Numbered from the stretch's first letter, positions 8,033 through 18,686 are shown. The stretch is DNA of 64,000 bases from Nitratiruptor sp. YY08-10 (GCF_016629565.1 NZ_AP023057.1:1488001-1552000), one strand, 5' to 3'. Notes: generated from the sequence alone by a model not told the origin. A program made the numbers and translations.

Positions 8033-10585
8033 CTACACGTGCTCTTTTGCATACTCAAGCGCCGCTTTCTTTGCTTCATCAATTTTTTGTGGGTTCTTTC
8101 CACCAGCTTGTGCAAAATCGGGACGTCCTCCGCCACCACCGCCGACAACCGGAGCGACGGTTTTGACCCAATCACCAGCTTTCAGTTTCACTCCTTTTGC
8201 ACCAGCAGCAATCAAAACTTTTTCACCCTTTTTTTGAAAAAGCATCACTGCCAATTTTTCGTGTGCATTTTTCAAATCATCTATGATTTTTTTGATATCT
8301 CCAGCATCTACCTCATCAACCACTACTTTGACACCGTTGATCTCCCAAGATGCCAGTTCCTTTGCACTCATACTGCTCATATTTTTGAGCTCTTGCTTGA
8401 GATTTTTTATCTCCTCTTTAAGCTTTTTGATACCAAGTACAACATCTTTATTTTTAACTTCCTCGCTTGCATGTACCAGTTCTTCTCGCCACGATTTTGC
8501 CAAATGTACCGCACTCATACCACATACAGCCTCAATTCGTCTCACTCCACTGCTAACCCCTGACTCTTTGGTGATGAAAAAGGAACCTATCTCCGCACTA
8601 TTTTTTACGTGCGTACCGCCACACAGTTCCACACTCACATCACCAAATTCAACAACCCTCACCACATCGCCATATTTTTCGCCAAATAGCGCCATGGCAC
8701 CTTTTTCTTTTGTCCTCTCTATCGGCATCTCCTCCACTTTTGCTTCAATTCCTTGCGCAATCACTTCATTGACAAAATTTTCAACGCTTTTTAGCTCTTC
8801 ACTTGTAAGAGGCTTTGGATGGGAAAAGTCAAATCGAAGCCTATTCGCTTCAACCAAACTTCCCTGCTGCGTCACGTGCTCCCCTAAAATTTTTCTCAGT
8901 GCTGCATGCAATATATGGGTTGCCGAATGGTGTTTGGCAATTTCTCGTCTGCTTTTATCGACAATCGCTTCAACTGCCTCATCTTTTTTAACCTCTTTTA
9001 TCGCTTCAACAAGACTCATATTGAGTTCGAAAAATTTCTTCGTATCAAGGACTTTGGCAATTATCTCACCTTCATACAGGCGGATCTCGCCTCTATCGCC
9101 GACCTGTCCTCCACTTTCGGCATAAAAAGGTGTTTCTTCAAGTAAAATCCACCCCTTTTGTCCTGGCTTCAAAAACTCACTCTTTTTAAAATTCTCATCC
9201 AGCAACCCCGTAATAATCGTATGGGCTTTGAGTTTTTCATACCCCACAAATTCGTTTTTAAGGCCCAATAGTTCTTTGAAATCACCACTGAGTACCGCAT
9301 CGCCGCTTCCTTTCCAAGCAGCTTTTGCTCTTTGGCGTTGCTCTTGCATCAGCGCTTCAAAGCGGCTCTTATCAAGGCTCAGTCCCTTTTCTCTCAGCAT
9401 ATCTTCTGTCAAATCGAGTGGAAATCCGTAGGTATCATAGAGTTTAAATGCCACATCCCCGCTAAAAACCTCTTTTGTTTTGGCAAGTTCCTCTTCAAAC
9501 AGTTTCATTCCAGCTTCGATCGTTTGATAAAAGCGATCCTCTTCCGCACGAATCTGCTCTTTGACAGTCGGAAGTTTTTCATGCAAGTAGCTGTAGTGTG
9601 TTCCCATTATTTCAGCCACTTTGTCTGCCAACCGATACATAAACGGCTCTTTAAGCCCAAGCAGATAGCCGTGGCGGACTCCTCGTCTGAGAATTCTTCG
9701 AAGAACATAGCCTCGACCTTCATTGCTAAACATCACACCTTGACTAAGCAAAAAGGTTACTGCTCTGATATGATCGGCAATGACACGAAAGCTCGCGCCC
9801 TCTTCATAGATGTATTTTTTCTTCGCAAGATCACTGATAGCATCGATAAGAGGCATGAAGAGGGAGCTGTCGTAATTGCTCAAAACTCCCTCTTTAATAG
9901 CGGTAATACGCTCCAATCCCATTCCCGTATCGATACTCGGTTTTGGAAGCGGCAGCAATTCACCCGCTTCATTTCTTTCATACTGCATAAAAACAAGGTT
10001 CCATATCTCCAAAAAACGATCGCCATCTCCGCCAAGGTAATCTTCGGGCCCTTTGAAATGCTCTTCACCCTGATCATAGAAGATTTCACTACACGGCCCA
10101 CATGGACCCGTATCGCCCATCTGCCAAAAATTGTCTTTGTCACCAAATCGTTTTATCCGATCTTTTTTCACGAATTTTTGCCATATCTTTTCGGCTTCAT
10201 CATCGCTCTCATGGACCGTTACCCAGAGCTTTTCAACAGGAAGTTCTAAAACTTTCGTTACAAACTCCCACGCATAGGCTATGGCTTCCTCTTTAAAATA
10301 GTCTCCGAAACTAAAATTGCCAAGCATCTCAAAAAAGGTGTGATGCCTTGCGGTATAGCCTACATTTTCGAGATCGTTGTGTTTTCCGCCTGCTCTGATA
10401 CAGGTTTGGCAGCTCGTCGCTCTTGGAACTTCAGCCGGCATTTCACCAGTGAAGATCTTTTTGAATGGCACCATCCCTGCATTGGTAAAAAGAAGGGTAG
10501 GATCTTCTGGTACAAGGGGTGCACTTGGATAGATCGTATGCGCTTTGCTGGCAAAATAGTCCAAAAACTCTTTTCGAATATCCAT
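8033..10585 (-). CDS. alaS: Alanyl-tRNA synthetase
   Basis: It charges tRNA-Ala and edits mischarged Ser/Gly. From N to C: class II aminoacylation core beginning [11 protein letters not shown], tRNA-recognition region, editing domain with the zinc-site [12 protein letters not shown] and [10 protein letters not shown], then the C-Ala domain ending in [15 protein letters not shown]. Length is 850 residues. The frame is open to an ATG at 10597, but the ATG at 10585 follows a GAGG spaced 6 bases away and gives the family's normal N-terminus. Confidence 0.97.
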   Translation of the reverse strand: MDIRKEFLDYFASKAHTIYPSAPLVPEDPTLLFTNAGMVPFKKIFTGEMPAEVPRATSCQTCIRAGGKHNDLENVGYTARHHTFFEMLGNFSFGDYFKEEAIAYAWEFVTKVLELPVEKLWVTVHESDDEAEKIWQKFVKKDRIKRFGDKDNFWQMGDTGPCGPCSEIFYDQGEEHFKGPEDYLGGDGDRFLEIWNLVFMQYERNEAGELLPLPKPSIDTGMGLERITAIKEGVLSNYDSSLFMPLIDAISDLAKKKYIYEEGASFRVIADHIRAVTFLLSQGVMFSNEGRGYVLRRILRRGVRHGYLLGLKEPFMYRLADKVAEIMGTHYSYLHEKLPTVKEQIRAEEDRFYQTIEAGMKLFEEELAKTKEVFSGDVAFKLYDTYGFPLDLTEDMLREKGLSLDKSRFEALMQEQRQRAKAAWKGSGDAVLSGDFKELLGLKNEFVGYEKLKAHTIITGLLDENFKKSEFLKPGQKGWILLEETPFYAESGGQVGDRGEIRLYEGEIIAKVLDTKKFFELNMSLVEAIKEVKKDEAVEAIVDKSRREIAKHHSATHILHAALRKILGEHVTQQGSLVEANRLRFDFSHPKPLTSEELKSVENFVNEVIAQGIEAKVEEMPIERTKEKGAMALFGEKYGDVVRVVEFGDVSVELCGGTHVKNSAEIGSFFITKESGVSSGVRRIEAVCGMSAVHLAKSWREELVHASEEVKNKDVVLGIKKLKEEIKNLKQELKNMSSMSAKELASWEINGVKVVVDEVDAGDIKKIIDDLKNAHEKLAVMLFQKKGEKVLIAAGAKGVKLKAGDWVKTVAPVVGGGGGGRPDFAQAGGKNPQKIDEAKKAALEYAKEHV

Positions 10586-10628
10586 ATGAAGCCTCATTTC
10601 ATAATTTTTAATGGGTTATTTTACCAAA

Positions 10629-12374
10629 TTACTGCTTTGGAATAAGATAGCCTTCGTTCACCATCTCCAGCACAATATCGCGAAAAACGGGAACAGCAGT
10701 TTGTGAAGCAAAATGTCTGGTATGGGGTTCTATGACTGTTACCCCTATCGTATATCTGTGGGTGCGATCATCGGCAAAACCGAAAAAGGAGCTGTTATAC
10801 AAATGCACATATCGGCCATGTTTGACTCTATGGGCAGTTCCTGTTTTCCCCCCTATAAATAGGCCTTCTACTTTAGCAACAGTCCCCGTCCCTTTTTCCA
10901 CAACTTTTCGCAAAACATTTCGAACCATTGCTGCTGTCTTTTCATCAATAACACGTACTCTTTTGGGAGGTTTTAAAGCCACTCTTTTACCGCTTGGTGT
11001 CGTTAAAAAGGAGGCAATTCTTGGAGTGATACGTACACCGTCGTTATTAAAAACATTATAGGCATTCAAAAGCTGCATAAACGTGGTTTTGATTCCATAT
11101 CCATACCCTACCGTCGCTTTATAAATCTCACTTCGAAACTTATGTACGGGTATGAGATAGCCGCTATGTTCATACGGCAAATCGATTCCCGTTTTTTGGG
11201 AAAAACCAAATTTTTTTAGACCGTTGTAAAACTCCGTTTGCGAAAGTTTTTGCGCAAGCTGGGCGATACCGATATTGCTTGAATAGACAATGACATCTTC
11301 CACACCCATCCAGCCCATCTTATGTTCGTCGGTGATTATTTTACGGCCCAGTTTGTAACGACCGTTGTAGCCAAACACGATATCGTATAACGATATATGT
11401 CTGTTTTGCAGGAGCAATGCAAAAGTGATTGGTTTCATAACGGAGCCGGGTTCAAACTCGTACTCTATCACTTTTGCATTGAGGGCATTGTAATCTTTCT
11501 TTCGGATATGTTTGGGATAGAATCGATTGGAAGAGGCGATTGCCAATATTTTTCCGCTGTCACTCTCCATAACCGCTGCAATAATCTCTTTTGCTTCAAG
11601 GTCTTTTTTATGGGTATCTAGAATCTTTTCCAGATTTTTTTGAAACAGCATATTGATATTGAGATGGACGTTATAGCCATCTATACGTTTTTTGACAAAG
11701 GTCTCTTTATTGAAGATGATATTGTTTCCAATATCCCGCTTTCCCCGGATAATACCGTCTTGTCTGGGTCGGATTTTGGCTTCATAATACTTTTCAATCC
11801 CTTTGACACCTGCAATTTTGGTGTATTGATGATCTTCATATTTGCGTACATATCCAAGGACCGGCGTCAGAGTGTCCTTGTATGGAAAAGCACGACTCTC
11901 GCCACTTTCCAAAATGGTCAGACCTTGCTTGATAACTCTGTTACCTACTTTATAGGGAACAAACATATCCATTCGATAGAGTTTTCTTGCCAAGGATTTC
12001 AACTGATAAGCCGTTTTTGTATCGATGTTGTATGAAAGGACTACATACCCTTTTTTTCTGAGCTTTTTTCGTATGATTTTTGGATTCATTCCGCTAAATA
12101 TGGAAAATAGCTTTACAAAAAGCTCTTTTTTATTGGGATCGATACATCGTGTATTGACAGCCACCTTATAGAGTTTGTTGGAGTAGGCCACCTGATATCC
12201 GTCACTGCTGACGATAGATCCACGAATGGCACGATTTTTCTCTTCCACAATCAATCGTGGCAGTCTCCTGTCTTCTACAACAATCTTAAAAAGGACCGCC
12301 AAGAAAATCGCAATACCAAAAACAAAAAGTAAGAAGATGGAGACTATTTTATAGAGTTTCGTAGTTTGGTCCAT
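10629..12374 (-). CDS. ftsI: Penicillin-binding protein 3 / FtsI septal transpeptidase
   Basis: This class B transpeptidase cross-links septal peptidoglycan. It has a short cytosolic tail, one membrane helix (about 10-32), a dimerisation domain (about 45-210) and a transpeptidase domain with S311-V-M-K314, S365-S-N367 and K510-T-G-T513. Length is 581. It is divergent from ftsW with 84 bases between; FtsW is the glycosyltransferase partner of FtsI in the divisome, which supports FtsI over MrdA/PBP2. alaS follows 43 bases downstream. Confidence 0.92.
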   Translation of the reverse strand: MDQTTKLYKIVSIFLLFVFGIAIFLAVLFKIVVEDRRLPRLIVEEKNRAIRGSIVSSDGYQVAYSNKLYKVAVNTRCIDPNKKELFVKLFSIFSGMNPKIIRKKLRKKGYVVLSYNIDTKTAYQLKSLARKLYRMDMFVPYKVGNRVIKQGLTILESGESRAFPYKDTLTPVLGYVRKYEDHQYTKIAGVKGIEKYYEAKIRPRQDGIIRGKRDIGNNIIFNKETFVKKRIDGYNVHLNINMLFQKNLEKILDTHKKDLEAKEIIAAVMESDSGKILAIASSNRFYPKHIRKKDYNALNAKVIEYEFEPGSVMKPITFALLLQNRHISLYDIVFGYNGRYKLGRKIITDEHKMGWMGVEDVIVYSSNIGIAQLAQKLSQTEFYNGLKKFGFSQKTGIDLPYEHSGYLIPVHKFRSEIYKATVGYGYGIKTTFMQLLNAYNVFNNDGVRITPRIASFLTTPSGKRVALKPPKRVRVIDEKTAAMVRNVLRKVVEKGTGTVAKVEGLFIGGKTGTAHRVKHGRYVHLYNSSFFGFADDRTHRYTIGVTVIEPHTRHFASQTAVPVFRDIVLEMVNEGYLIPKQ

Positions 12375-12458
12375 GTGTGGCGTTCTTAAATCTTTTTTTG
12401 GGTAAATATAGGTAGAATAATACTCTTAATGCTATAAAGATTGACTTAAAAGAGCCTT

Positions 12459-13631
12459 ATGATCGATAAACGACTATTTTACATCGCTACAGCCATCATC
12501 GTCGTCAGCATGTTGGCTTCATACAGTATGACAACATACACGACACTCTTTTTTGGCTATTCACAGTTTCACTTTTTCATACGCCAGACCCTTTTTGGAC
12601 TCGCAGCCATTTTTATCATGTGGATATTGGCCCAGTTTGATCCCGATAAACATGCTGTTCCATTCGGTCTCGGAGTCTTTTTCCTCTTTTTTATCCTCAT
12701 GCTTACGATGCACTTTTTGCCATCCTCTATCGTCACCGCCGTAGGAGGAGCAAAGCGGTGGATAAAGCTGCCCTTTATCTCCATCGCTCCGGTTGAGTTC
12801 TTCAAAGTAGGTTTTGTCTTTTTTTTAGCATGGAGTTTTTCACGAAAATTTCAGCAAACCTCAACTCATCCCCTTTGGAGCGAACTAAAACTGATCGTAC
12901 CCTATCTCGTCATCTTCCTGATTGCCGTTGTCTCCATTGCCATTTTCCAAAATGATATCGGACAGGTTATGGTTCTGGGGCTGACACTCTCGTTTATGCT
13001 GGTCTTTGCAGGACGCAGCCTGAAACTTTTTTTCATGCTTATTTCATTGGCTGCCGTGCTTTTTGTGCTGTTTGTCTCTATCTCCGAACACAGGATTGCC
13101 CGTATCAAAATGTGGTGGGCCAGCGCACAAAACTATATCCTTTCCTATCTGCCTGGCTGGATGGCTCAGGAGTTGAAACTCGATGATGCTAAGGAGTCTT
13201 ACCAGATTGTTAATTCACTACATGCAATTCACCATGGAGGCATTCTAGGCCAGGGCGTCGGAAACGGCACACTGAAACTGGGGTTTTTGAGTGAAGTGCA
13301 TACAGACTTCATCTTGGCGGGTCTCAGTGAAGAGATAGGGTTTATCGGTGTTGGACTGTTGATGTTTCTGTATATTCTCTTGATCCATAGACTTTTCAAA
13401 ATAGCACACAGAAACAAAGACACGATCACCTATCTTTTCAGTGTAGGCGTTGCCATGTTGATAGGATTTTCTTTACTTATCAACTCATACGGTATCAGCA
13501 GTATCTTGCCTATCAAAGGTCTTGCAGTTCCGATGCTCAGTTACGGAGGAAGTTCCATGCTTGCAAACGGAATGGCTCTTGGTATGGTACTGATGCTTAG
13601 TAAAAAGAGCAGAGCATGCGTATCCTCATAA
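12459..13631 (+). CDS. ftsW: Septal peptidoglycan glycosyltransferase FtsW (SEDS family)
   Basis: This SEDS-family membrane enzyme polymerises lipid II at the septum together with FtsI. About ten hydrophobic helices are present over 390 residues. GGAKRWIKLPFISIAPVEF (about 95-113) and the C-terminal PIKGLAVPMLSYGGSSMLAN are strong SEDS signatures. FtsW rather than RodA is preferred because murG follows directly, with 16 bases of overlap, and ftsI is divergent upstream. Confidence 0.92.
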   Translation: MIDKRLFYIATAIIVVSMLASYSMTTYTTLFFGYSQFHFFIRQTLFGLAAIFIMWILAQFDPDKHAVPFGLGVFFLFFILMLTMHFLPSSIVTAVGGAKRWIKLPFISIAPVEFFKVGFVFFLAWSFSRKFQQTSTHPLWSELKLIVPYLVIFLIAVVSIAIFQNDIGQVMVLGLTLSFMLVFAGRSLKLFFMLISLAAVLFVLFVSISEHRIARIKMWWASAQNYILSYLPGWMAQELKLDDAKESYQIVNSLHAIHHGGILGQGVGNGTLKLGFLSEVHTDFILAGLSEEIGFIGVGLLMFLYILLIHRLFKIAHRNKDTITYLFSVGVAMLIGFSLLINSYGISSILPIKGLAVPMLSYGGSSMLANGMALGMVLMLSKKSRACVSS

Positions 13632-14611
13632 CAGGTGGCGGTACAGGCGGCCATCTCTCTGTCGCCAAAAGTCTCAAGGAAGCTTTCAAAAAAAAAGATA
13701 TTTTGCTCTACTATATCGGTTCTACCTATGGGCAAGACAAGATATGGTTTGAAGAAGACAAAGATTTTCAAAAAACGCTCTTTTTCGATGTTAAAGGTGT
13801 TGTCAATAAAAAGGGAATCAAAAAGATAGGAGCATTAACAGATATAGTGCGCGCAAGTTTCACAGCAAAAAAATTGATCAAAAACGAATCGATCGATGCT
13901 GTTGTGAGTGTAGGAGGCTACTCTGCTGCAGCGGCAAGTTTCGCGGCACTGCAACTGAACGTTCCTCTTTTTATACATGAACAAAATGCCGTCAAAGGAA
14001 AATTAAATAAACTCCTTTCACCTTTTGCCAAAAGAGTATTTTGTTCATTTACTCCACCCTACGACCCCTACCCCGTACAAAGCATCTTTTACGAAACCAG
14101 ACGAATCAGAAAAGAGCTTCAAACTATCATCTTTTTAGGAGGCAGCCAAGGAGCGAGACAGATCAACGATCTTGCTATGAAATGGACGAAAGAGCTCCAA
14201 AAATACAATATCAGAATCATTCATCAAACCGGTTTTAAAGATTATGAAAGAGTACGCTCTTTTTATGAAAAAGAGCACATAAACGCTGATGTGTTTGCCT
14301 TCGATCAAAACATAGCACAAAAAATTGTCCAAGCCGATTTCGCGGTATCAAGAAGTGGCGCCAGCACTTTATGGGAACTTGCCACCAATCTGCTGCCAGC
14401 TCTTTATATCCCCTACCCTTATGCAGCAGGTGATCACCAAAAACATAACGCGCTTTTTTTACAGAGACATGACGCATCCATCTTATTTGAAGGGCAGAAT
14501 GTAGAAGATATTGTAACTCTTGATATCACTCGTATGAGTGAAAAGCTCTTGCCTTTTTCCAAACCCGATGGAGCACAAAAAATAACAAAAGAGATAATGG
14601 ACAGAGTTTAA
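13616..14611 (+). CDS. murG: UDP-GlcNAc:lipid I N-acetylglucosaminyltransferase MurG
   Basis: It adds GlcNAc to lipid I, making lipid II at the inner face of the membrane. The N-terminal G-loop GGGTGGH (7-13), HEQNAVKGKLN (122-132) and LGGSQGARQIN mark the two Rossmann-like domains of this GT-B glycosyltransferase. At 331 residues it is slightly shorter than E. coli MurG. It starts inside the end of ftsW and is translationally coupled to it. Its end overlaps the diguanylate cyclase gene tail to tail by 4 bases. Confidence 0.96.
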   Translation: MRILITGGGTGGHLSVAKSLKEAFKKKDILLYYIGSTYGQDKIWFEEDKDFQKTLFFDVKGVVNKKGIKKIGALTDIVRASFTAKKLIKNESIDAVVSVGGYSAAAASFAALQLNVPLFIHEQNAVKGKLNKLLSPFAKRVFCSFTPPYDPYPVQSIFYETRRIRKELQTIIFLGGSQGARQINDLAMKWTKELQKYNIRIIHQTGFKDYERVRSFYEKEHINADVFAFDQNIAQKIVQADFAVSRSGASTLWELATNLLPALYIPYPYAAGDHQKHNALFLQRHDASILFEGQNVEDIVTLDITRMSEKLLPFSKPDGAQKITKEIMDRV

Positions 14612-15603
14612 TCTATCACTTCCACTCTGTTTTTTCCTTTCTTTTTCGCTTCGTAGAGTGCTTTGTCAGCTCTTTGAAGAACTTCTATAAAATTTTCGTC
14701 ATCATGTTTTTGCGTTACACCGAAACTTGCAGATACACGAATATTTTCTCCATCCTCCAAAACAATCGAATGGTGTTCAATCACCTCTTTGAGCCTTTCG
14801 GCCAATTTTTTCGCTCCATCTATATTCGTATTCATTAGAAAAATCAAAAACTCCTCTCCCCCATACCGATACACTTTGGTATCTTTTCGAACATATGTTC
14901 GTAATATTTCACCAAACTCTTGCAAAACCTTGTCACCTGCTATATGACCGAACGTGTCATTGACCTTTTTGAAATTATCGATATCTATTACGATGAGACT
15001 ATATGGAAGATCGGAGTTGTCGATTAATGGAACATATTTTTCCAGACTGTTTCGGTTTAATACTTGCGTTAATTGATCAATTTCTGCTTCTTTTTCCTGT
15101 TTCTTAAAAGCTTTCTCTATCACAATGAGTTTCTTTCTATTCTCCTCTATCTCTTTTTTCAATTTTTCATTCTCTTTTTCTAGTCGAGCCACTTTTTGCT
15201 TCATATCCTCAATCTTCTTATTGTCATGACTTTTGATAGCATCAACACTTTCATGAAGGTAACCGTTGTGCTTTTCGATATTTTTTTGAAATTTTTCTAA
15301 AGACCTCTTGGAATGGTCATTTATCGCATAAAGATCATCGGCCAGTTTTTCTAAATCTTCACTGGACATTGTTTCTGGAGTACTTTTTTGATGCTCATGC
15401 AAAGCCAAAACGTTGTTTGGAGTCAAAAGATGCTTGTTTTTGAGTGCTTTACAAATTGTCAAAAACCAGTCTCGATAATTAGCCGGTGTAAAAGGGATCT
15501 TTTGTTGACTCAAAAAATGGATCGTCTCTTTTGCCACTTGTTTGACAAACTCTGTTTCATCTTGATTTACATCCGTTTTTGCTATCAATTCTTCACATTT
15601 CAT
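14608..15603 (-). CDS. Diguanylate cyclase with N-terminal helical domain (GGDEF)
   Basis: This enzyme makes cyclic di-GMP from two GTP. A helical N-terminal region without membrane helices (about 1-125) precedes a charged coiled coil (about 128-175) and a GGDEF domain with active-site GGEEF at residues 248-252. The position of the inhibitory I-site reads R-K-D-T instead of RxxD, so product feedback may be absent. The ATG at 15603 is preferred to a GTG at 15609 because of the AGGA spacing. It follows panC in the same direction with a 9-base gap, so it is probably transcribed with it. Confidence 0.9.
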   Translation of the reverse strand: MKCEELIAKTDVNQDETEFVKQVAKETIHFLSQQKIPFTPANYRDWFLTICKALKNKHLLTPNNVLALHEHQKSTPETMSSEDLEKLADDLYAINDHSKRSLEKFQKNIEKHNGYLHESVDAIKSHDNKKIEDMKQKVARLEKENEKLKKEIEENRKKLIVIEKAFKKQEKEAEIDQLTQVLNRNSLEKYVPLIDNSDLPYSLIVIDIDNFKKVNDTFGHIAGDKVLQEFGEILRTYVRKDTKVYRYGGEEFLIFLMNTNIDGAKKLAERLKEVIEHHSIVLEDGENIRVSASFGVTQKHDDENFIEVLQRADKALYEAKKKGKNRVEVID

Positions 15604-15612
15604 GGTCACATC

Positions 15613-16434
15613 CTATAGCCAAATATTATCAATCAACCGTGTCGAGCCAACATATGCAGCAACCAAGATAATACTCTTTCCTATCTGAACCTTTTGAATT
15701 GGACGAAACTCTCTATCAACAAAAGCGATATATTCGACTCTCAAATCTTGCAAAATCTTTTGCATCTCTTTTTGAATTTCTTGGATATCCAGTATCCCGC
15801 TTTGCACCATTTTAGCCGCTTTTTTCAAAGACTTCGAGATCAATAGAGCCTTTTTCCTCTCTTCATCGCTTAGATAAACATTACGACTGCTTAAAGCAAG
15901 TCCGTCAGTGTCACGGACTATTTCACATGGTACTATCTCAATATCCATAAAAAAATCGTGTACCATTTTTTGAATGAGATAGAGTTGCTGAGCATCCTTT
16001 TTTCCGAAATAGGCTCTGGTCGGCGATACAATATGAAAGAGTTTGTTGACAACTTGTAAAACACCGTCAAAATGTCCCAGTCGAAAGTGACCTTCAAGAA
16101 TATATCCTTTTTGATGGGGAGCTTTTACAAGGACCTCGTCTTGAAAGTAAATTGTATCTGGCTGAGGCATAAAAAGAATGTCTACTCCGGCAAGTTCACA
16201 AATTTTCTTATCCGCTTCATACCGTCTGGGGTATTTCTCAAAATCTTCTCCTGGCAAGAATTGCGTCGGATTGACAAAAACAGATACGATCGTATAGTCA
16301 TTTTGTTCTTTGCTCTTTTCTATCAGTGACAGGTGCCCTTGATGAAGCGCGCCCATCGTTGGAACAAATCCAACGCTCCCTTTCAGCGATGTTCTAGCTT
16401 CTTTCAGTTCTTTTGGAGTGCGGACAATCTGCAT
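15613..16434 (-). CDS. panC: Pantothenate synthetase
   Basis: It condenses pantoate and beta-alanine with ATP to form pantothenate, the coenzyme A precursor. The nucleotidyl-transferase signatures are [16 protein letters not shown] (HIGH-like motif, about 26-41), [13 protein letters not shown] and SSRNVYLS (KMSKS-like). Length 273 is typical. The gene is divergent from prfB. panB and panD are not in the window. Confidence 0.97.
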   Translation of the reverse strand: MQIVRTPKELKEARTSLKGSVGFVPTMGALHQGHLSLIEKSKEQNDYTIVSVFVNPTQFLPGEDFEKYPRRYEADKKICELAGVDILFMPQPDTIYFQDEVLVKAPHQKGYILEGHFRLGHFDGVLQVVNKLFHIVSPTRAYFGKKDAQQLYLIQKMVHDFFMDIEIVPCEIVRDTDGLALSSRNVYLSDEERKKALLISKSLKKAAKMVQSGILDIQEIQKEMQKILQDLRVEYIAFVDREFRPIQKVQIGKSIILVAAYVGSTRLIDNIWL

Positions 16435-16448
16435 CTATACCCTTTTGA

Positions 16449-16454
16449 TATAAT
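16449..16454 (+). promoter_or_regulatory. Probable -10 box of prfB
   Basis: TTTTGATATAAT places a TATAAT hexamer 36 bases upstream of the TTG start codon. The following leader is A/T-rich and contains an AGGAG ribosome site at 16478-16482. Confidence 0.5.
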
Positions 16455-16489
16455 TCTTATAAAATTTTACCCAAATTAGGAGCAAACAA

Positions 16490-17596
16490 TTGGACAGCTA
16501 CGAATATTCTGAACTACTCAAAAAACTGGAACAAAAAATTGAAAATATCAAAAACATCATTAAACCGGACCAGATTCAAAAGCGTTTGGAAGAGATAGAA
16601 CAGCTGGAAAACTCTCCAGACTTTTGGAATGATGCAAAAAAAGCGGGGGAGATTCAAAAAGAGAAAAACAGACTCTCTCGCATCTTGGAAAAATATGAAG
16701 AAGCACGTAGCAGTGTCGAAGATGCAAAAGATCTTTTTGAGATGGCTTCAGAAGAAGAGGATACAGAGACACTCAATATGCTCTTTGAAGAGGCACCAAC
16801 ACTTGAAGAAAAAGTCAATAAGATAGAAATAGAAACGATGCTCAGCGGCGAAAACGACGATAAAAATGCAATTGTTACCATCCATCCGGGTGCCGGCGGA
16901 ACCGAGTCGCAGGACTGGGCCAGCATTTTATACAGAATGTACCTCAGATGGGCGGAGCGTCACGGCTTCAAAGTAGAGGTTCTGGATTATCAAGAAGGAG
17001 AAGAAGCGGGTATCAAGGATGTCAGTTTTATCATCAAAGGTGAAAATGCCTACGGATATCTGAAAGCCGAAAACGGTATACATCGACTGGTCCGTATCAG
17101 TCCGTTTGATTCGAACGCAAGACGTCATACCTCCTTTGCTTCAGTGATGGTCAGTCCAGAAATCGATGACGACATCAACATTGTCATTGAAGATAAAGAT
17201 ATCCGCGTGGATACGTACCGGGCCAGTGGCGCTGGAGGACAGCATGTGAATAAAACGGACTCGGCCATTCGGATAACCCATATCCCTACAGGAATAGTAG
17301 TCCAATGCCAAAACGACAGAAGTCAGCATAAAAACAGAGCTACCGCAATGAAAATGCTTAAATCCAGACTGTATGAACTCGAACTTGAAAAGAAACGTGC
17401 AGAGCAAGAGGGCATCGAAAAGAGTGATATCGGCTGGGGCCATCAGATACGAAGTTACGTTTTGGCACCGTATCAACAAATCAAAGACAACAGAAGCAAC
17501 AAAGCCTACTCCAATGTAGAAGCGATTCTTGATGGCGATATCGATAAAATTATCGAAGATGTGTTGATCGCCGAAGCCGAGAAAGAGAGTAAGTAA
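16490..17596 (+). CDS. prfB: Peptide chain release factor 2
   Basis: It recognises UGA and UAA stop codons and triggers peptide release. The peptide anticodon SPF is at 204-206 and the catalytic GGQ at 249-251 in [10 protein letters not shown]. It is 368 residues, uninterrupted: the programmed +1 frameshift at codon 26 found in E. coli is absent, so no autoregulation by that means. The start is TTG, spaced 7 bases from AGGAG; no ATG in frame would fit the N-terminus. Confidence 0.97.
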   Translation: MDSYEYSELLKKLEQKIENIKNIIKPDQIQKRLEEIEQLENSPDFWNDAKKAGEIQKEKNRLSRILEKYEEARSSVEDAKDLFEMASEEEDTETLNMLFEEAPTLEEKVNKIEIETMLSGENDDKNAIVTIHPGAGGTESQDWASILYRMYLRWAERHGFKVEVLDYQEGEEAGIKDVSFIIKGENAYGYLKAENGIHRLVRISPFDSNARRHTSFASVMVSPEIDDDINIVIEDKDIRVDTYRASGAGGQHVNKTDSAIRITHIPTGIVVQCQNDRSQHKNRATAMKMLKSRLYELELEKKRAEQEGIEKSDIGWGHQIRSYVLAPYQQIKDNRSNKAYSNVEAILDGDIDKIIEDVLIAEAEKESK

Positions 17597-17728
17597 CTCT
17601 TTTTCGGTTTTATTTATCTTTCTCATCAACTCATTTCATCAACTTCTCTTCTTTTAAAAATATTTCCAACATTTACAACAAAATGTATTCAATTTGGTCG
17701 GTTTTCAGTTTTGTTTAATCTTCTCGTA

Positions 17729-17770
17729 GTTACCATGAATGGTGTAACAGTTATGCAATCAATTGCATAA
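17729..17770. promoter_or_regulatory. Two inverted repeats upstream of the 29-codon mini-gene
   Basis: The first, 17729-17748, is an imperfect palindrome (GTTACCAT ... ATGGTGTAAC). The second, 17751-17770, is TTATGCAATCAATTGCATAA, with perfect 9-base arms around a 2-base centre. They lie 2 bases apart and end 20 bases before the AAGGAG of the mini-gene. Their size and position fit binding sites for a dimeric regulator; neither has the GC-rich stem of a terminator. I do not recognise the regulator. The remaining 130 bases after prfB show nothing else. Confidence 0.5.
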
Positions 17771-17801
17771 TCATTTATCATATTAAATATAAGGAGATGT
17801 A

Positions 17802-17891
17802 ATGGCACCATCTGAGATTCTTGGTATTGTTTATGCAGGTCTTATGAGCGTTTCTGCTGTAACTTGGTTGGGATTCAACCTAAAAAAATAA
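17802..17891 (+). CDS. 29-residue single-helix membrane microprotein
   Basis: The frame begins MAPSEILGIVYAGLMS and ends WLGFNLKK followed by TAA. A strong AAGGAG lies at 17791-17796, 5 bases before the ATG. Residues 6-25 are uniformly hydrophobic with a positively charged tail, the shape of a small inner-membrane subunit or regulator with the C-terminus in the cytosol. A palindromic terminator begins at its stop codon and twin inverted repeats lie upstream, so it looks like a complete, separately regulated gene. No family is recognised. Confidence 0.55.
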   Translation: MAPSEILGIVYAGLMSVSAVTWLGFNLKK

Positions 17892-17910
17892 GGCTAAGAA
17901 TTCTTAGCCT
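17891..17910. terminator. Bidirectional palindromic terminator
   Basis: AGGCTAAGAATTCTTAGCCT is a perfect 20-base palindrome. On the plus strand it follows the mini-gene stop and is followed by T-rich sequence. On the minus strand it contains the stop codon of the LolD-type gene and is followed by TTATTTTTTT. It would separate the two convergent genes. Confidence 0.75.
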
Positions 17911-18554
17911 TTAACCTTTTTCAACTTTCTTTCTTCCAACTTGTACACTGCATCGCATCGCATCGCCAAATCCATATCATGCGTGACCAAGAAAAGTCCG
18001 GCATCATAAGTCTTGATATATTCAAAAACTCTGTCCATAACCTCTTGTGCCGTTTTTTGGTCCAGATTGCCTGTCGGCTCGTCGGCAAATACAATTTTTG
18101 GCTTTTTGGTTAAAACCCTTGCAATACTTACTCGCTGCTGTTCTCCTCCACTCAGTTCGGTAACTTTTTTTTCAATCACATGCCCTATCCCAAAAGCTTG
18201 AATAAGATTTTCATCGATCGGCTGTCGACTTAAAAGGGAAGCCACCTCTATATTTTCCAATGCTGTAAAACCCTTAAAAAGATAGTGAAATTGAAAAACA
18301 ATGCCTATATGGTTGCGACGTATATCTTGAAGTGTTTTTCTGTTTTTTTTGTGATAGATGAGATTGCCAAAAAGTTTCACTTCACCATGTTGCGGTTCAA
18401 GCAAAGTTGAGCAGATATGCAAAAGTGTCGATTTGCCACTGCCACTGACTCCGACAATGGCCAGTGACTCTTTTGGACTCAATGATACATCAATATTTTT
18501 AAAAAGAGGATAATCAAATGAATGAGCAATGTTTTTCGCTTCCAATAGATGCAT
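17904..18554 (-). CDS. ABC transporter ATP-binding protein, LolD/MacB type
   Basis: This is an ATPase of the LolD/FtsE/MacB class, which drives lipoprotein release or mechanotransmission at the inner membrane. Walker A GVSGSGKS (35-42), signature LSGGEQQR, Walker B FADEPTGNLD and switch His in LVTHD are all present in 216 residues. The permease (LolCE- or MacB-like) is not adjacent, so the specific role is inferred only. A TATAAT promoter lies immediately upstream and a palindromic terminator at its end, so it appears to be monocistronic. Confidence 0.82.
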   Translation of the reverse strand: MHLLEAKNIAHSFDYPLFKNIDVSLSPKESLAIVGVSGSGKSTLLHICSTLLEPQHGEVKLFGNLIYHKKNRKTLQDIRRNHIGIVFQFHYLFKGFTALENIEVASLLSRQPIDENLIQAFGIGHVIEKKVTELSGGEQQRVSIARVLTKKPKIVFADEPTGNLDQKTAQEVMDRVFEYIKTYDAGLFLVTHDMDLAMRCDAVYKLEERKLKKVKG

Positions 18555-18578
18555 GATTTCCCTTTTCTTTTAGGGAGT

Positions 18579-18584
18579 ATTATA
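18579..18584 (-). promoter_or_regulatory. Probable -10 box of the LolD-type gene
   Basis: TATAAT on the minus strand, 25-30 bases before the start codon at 18554, with an AAGGGAAA ribosome site between. Confidence 0.5.
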
Positions 18585-18686
18585 GCAGTAATACAAAAAT
18601 GCGGAAAATTGAGATACGAAGAAGGAAGGAAAGTCCTTCATAAAGATTTTAGGTGAAAAAAGTATTTTTGAAATATTTATTATTCA

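Noticed and set aside
8283-10249. Long open frames (280 and 305 codons) on the plus strand opposite alaS
   Set aside because: They lie entirely antisense to a certain alaS, lack ribosome sites and show low-complexity Ser/Thr/Leu or Phe/Lys composition typical of shadow frames.
16490-17596. Programmed frameshift in prfB
   Set aside because: The frame is continuous from the TTG start; no in-frame TGA with a slippery CTT upstream is present.
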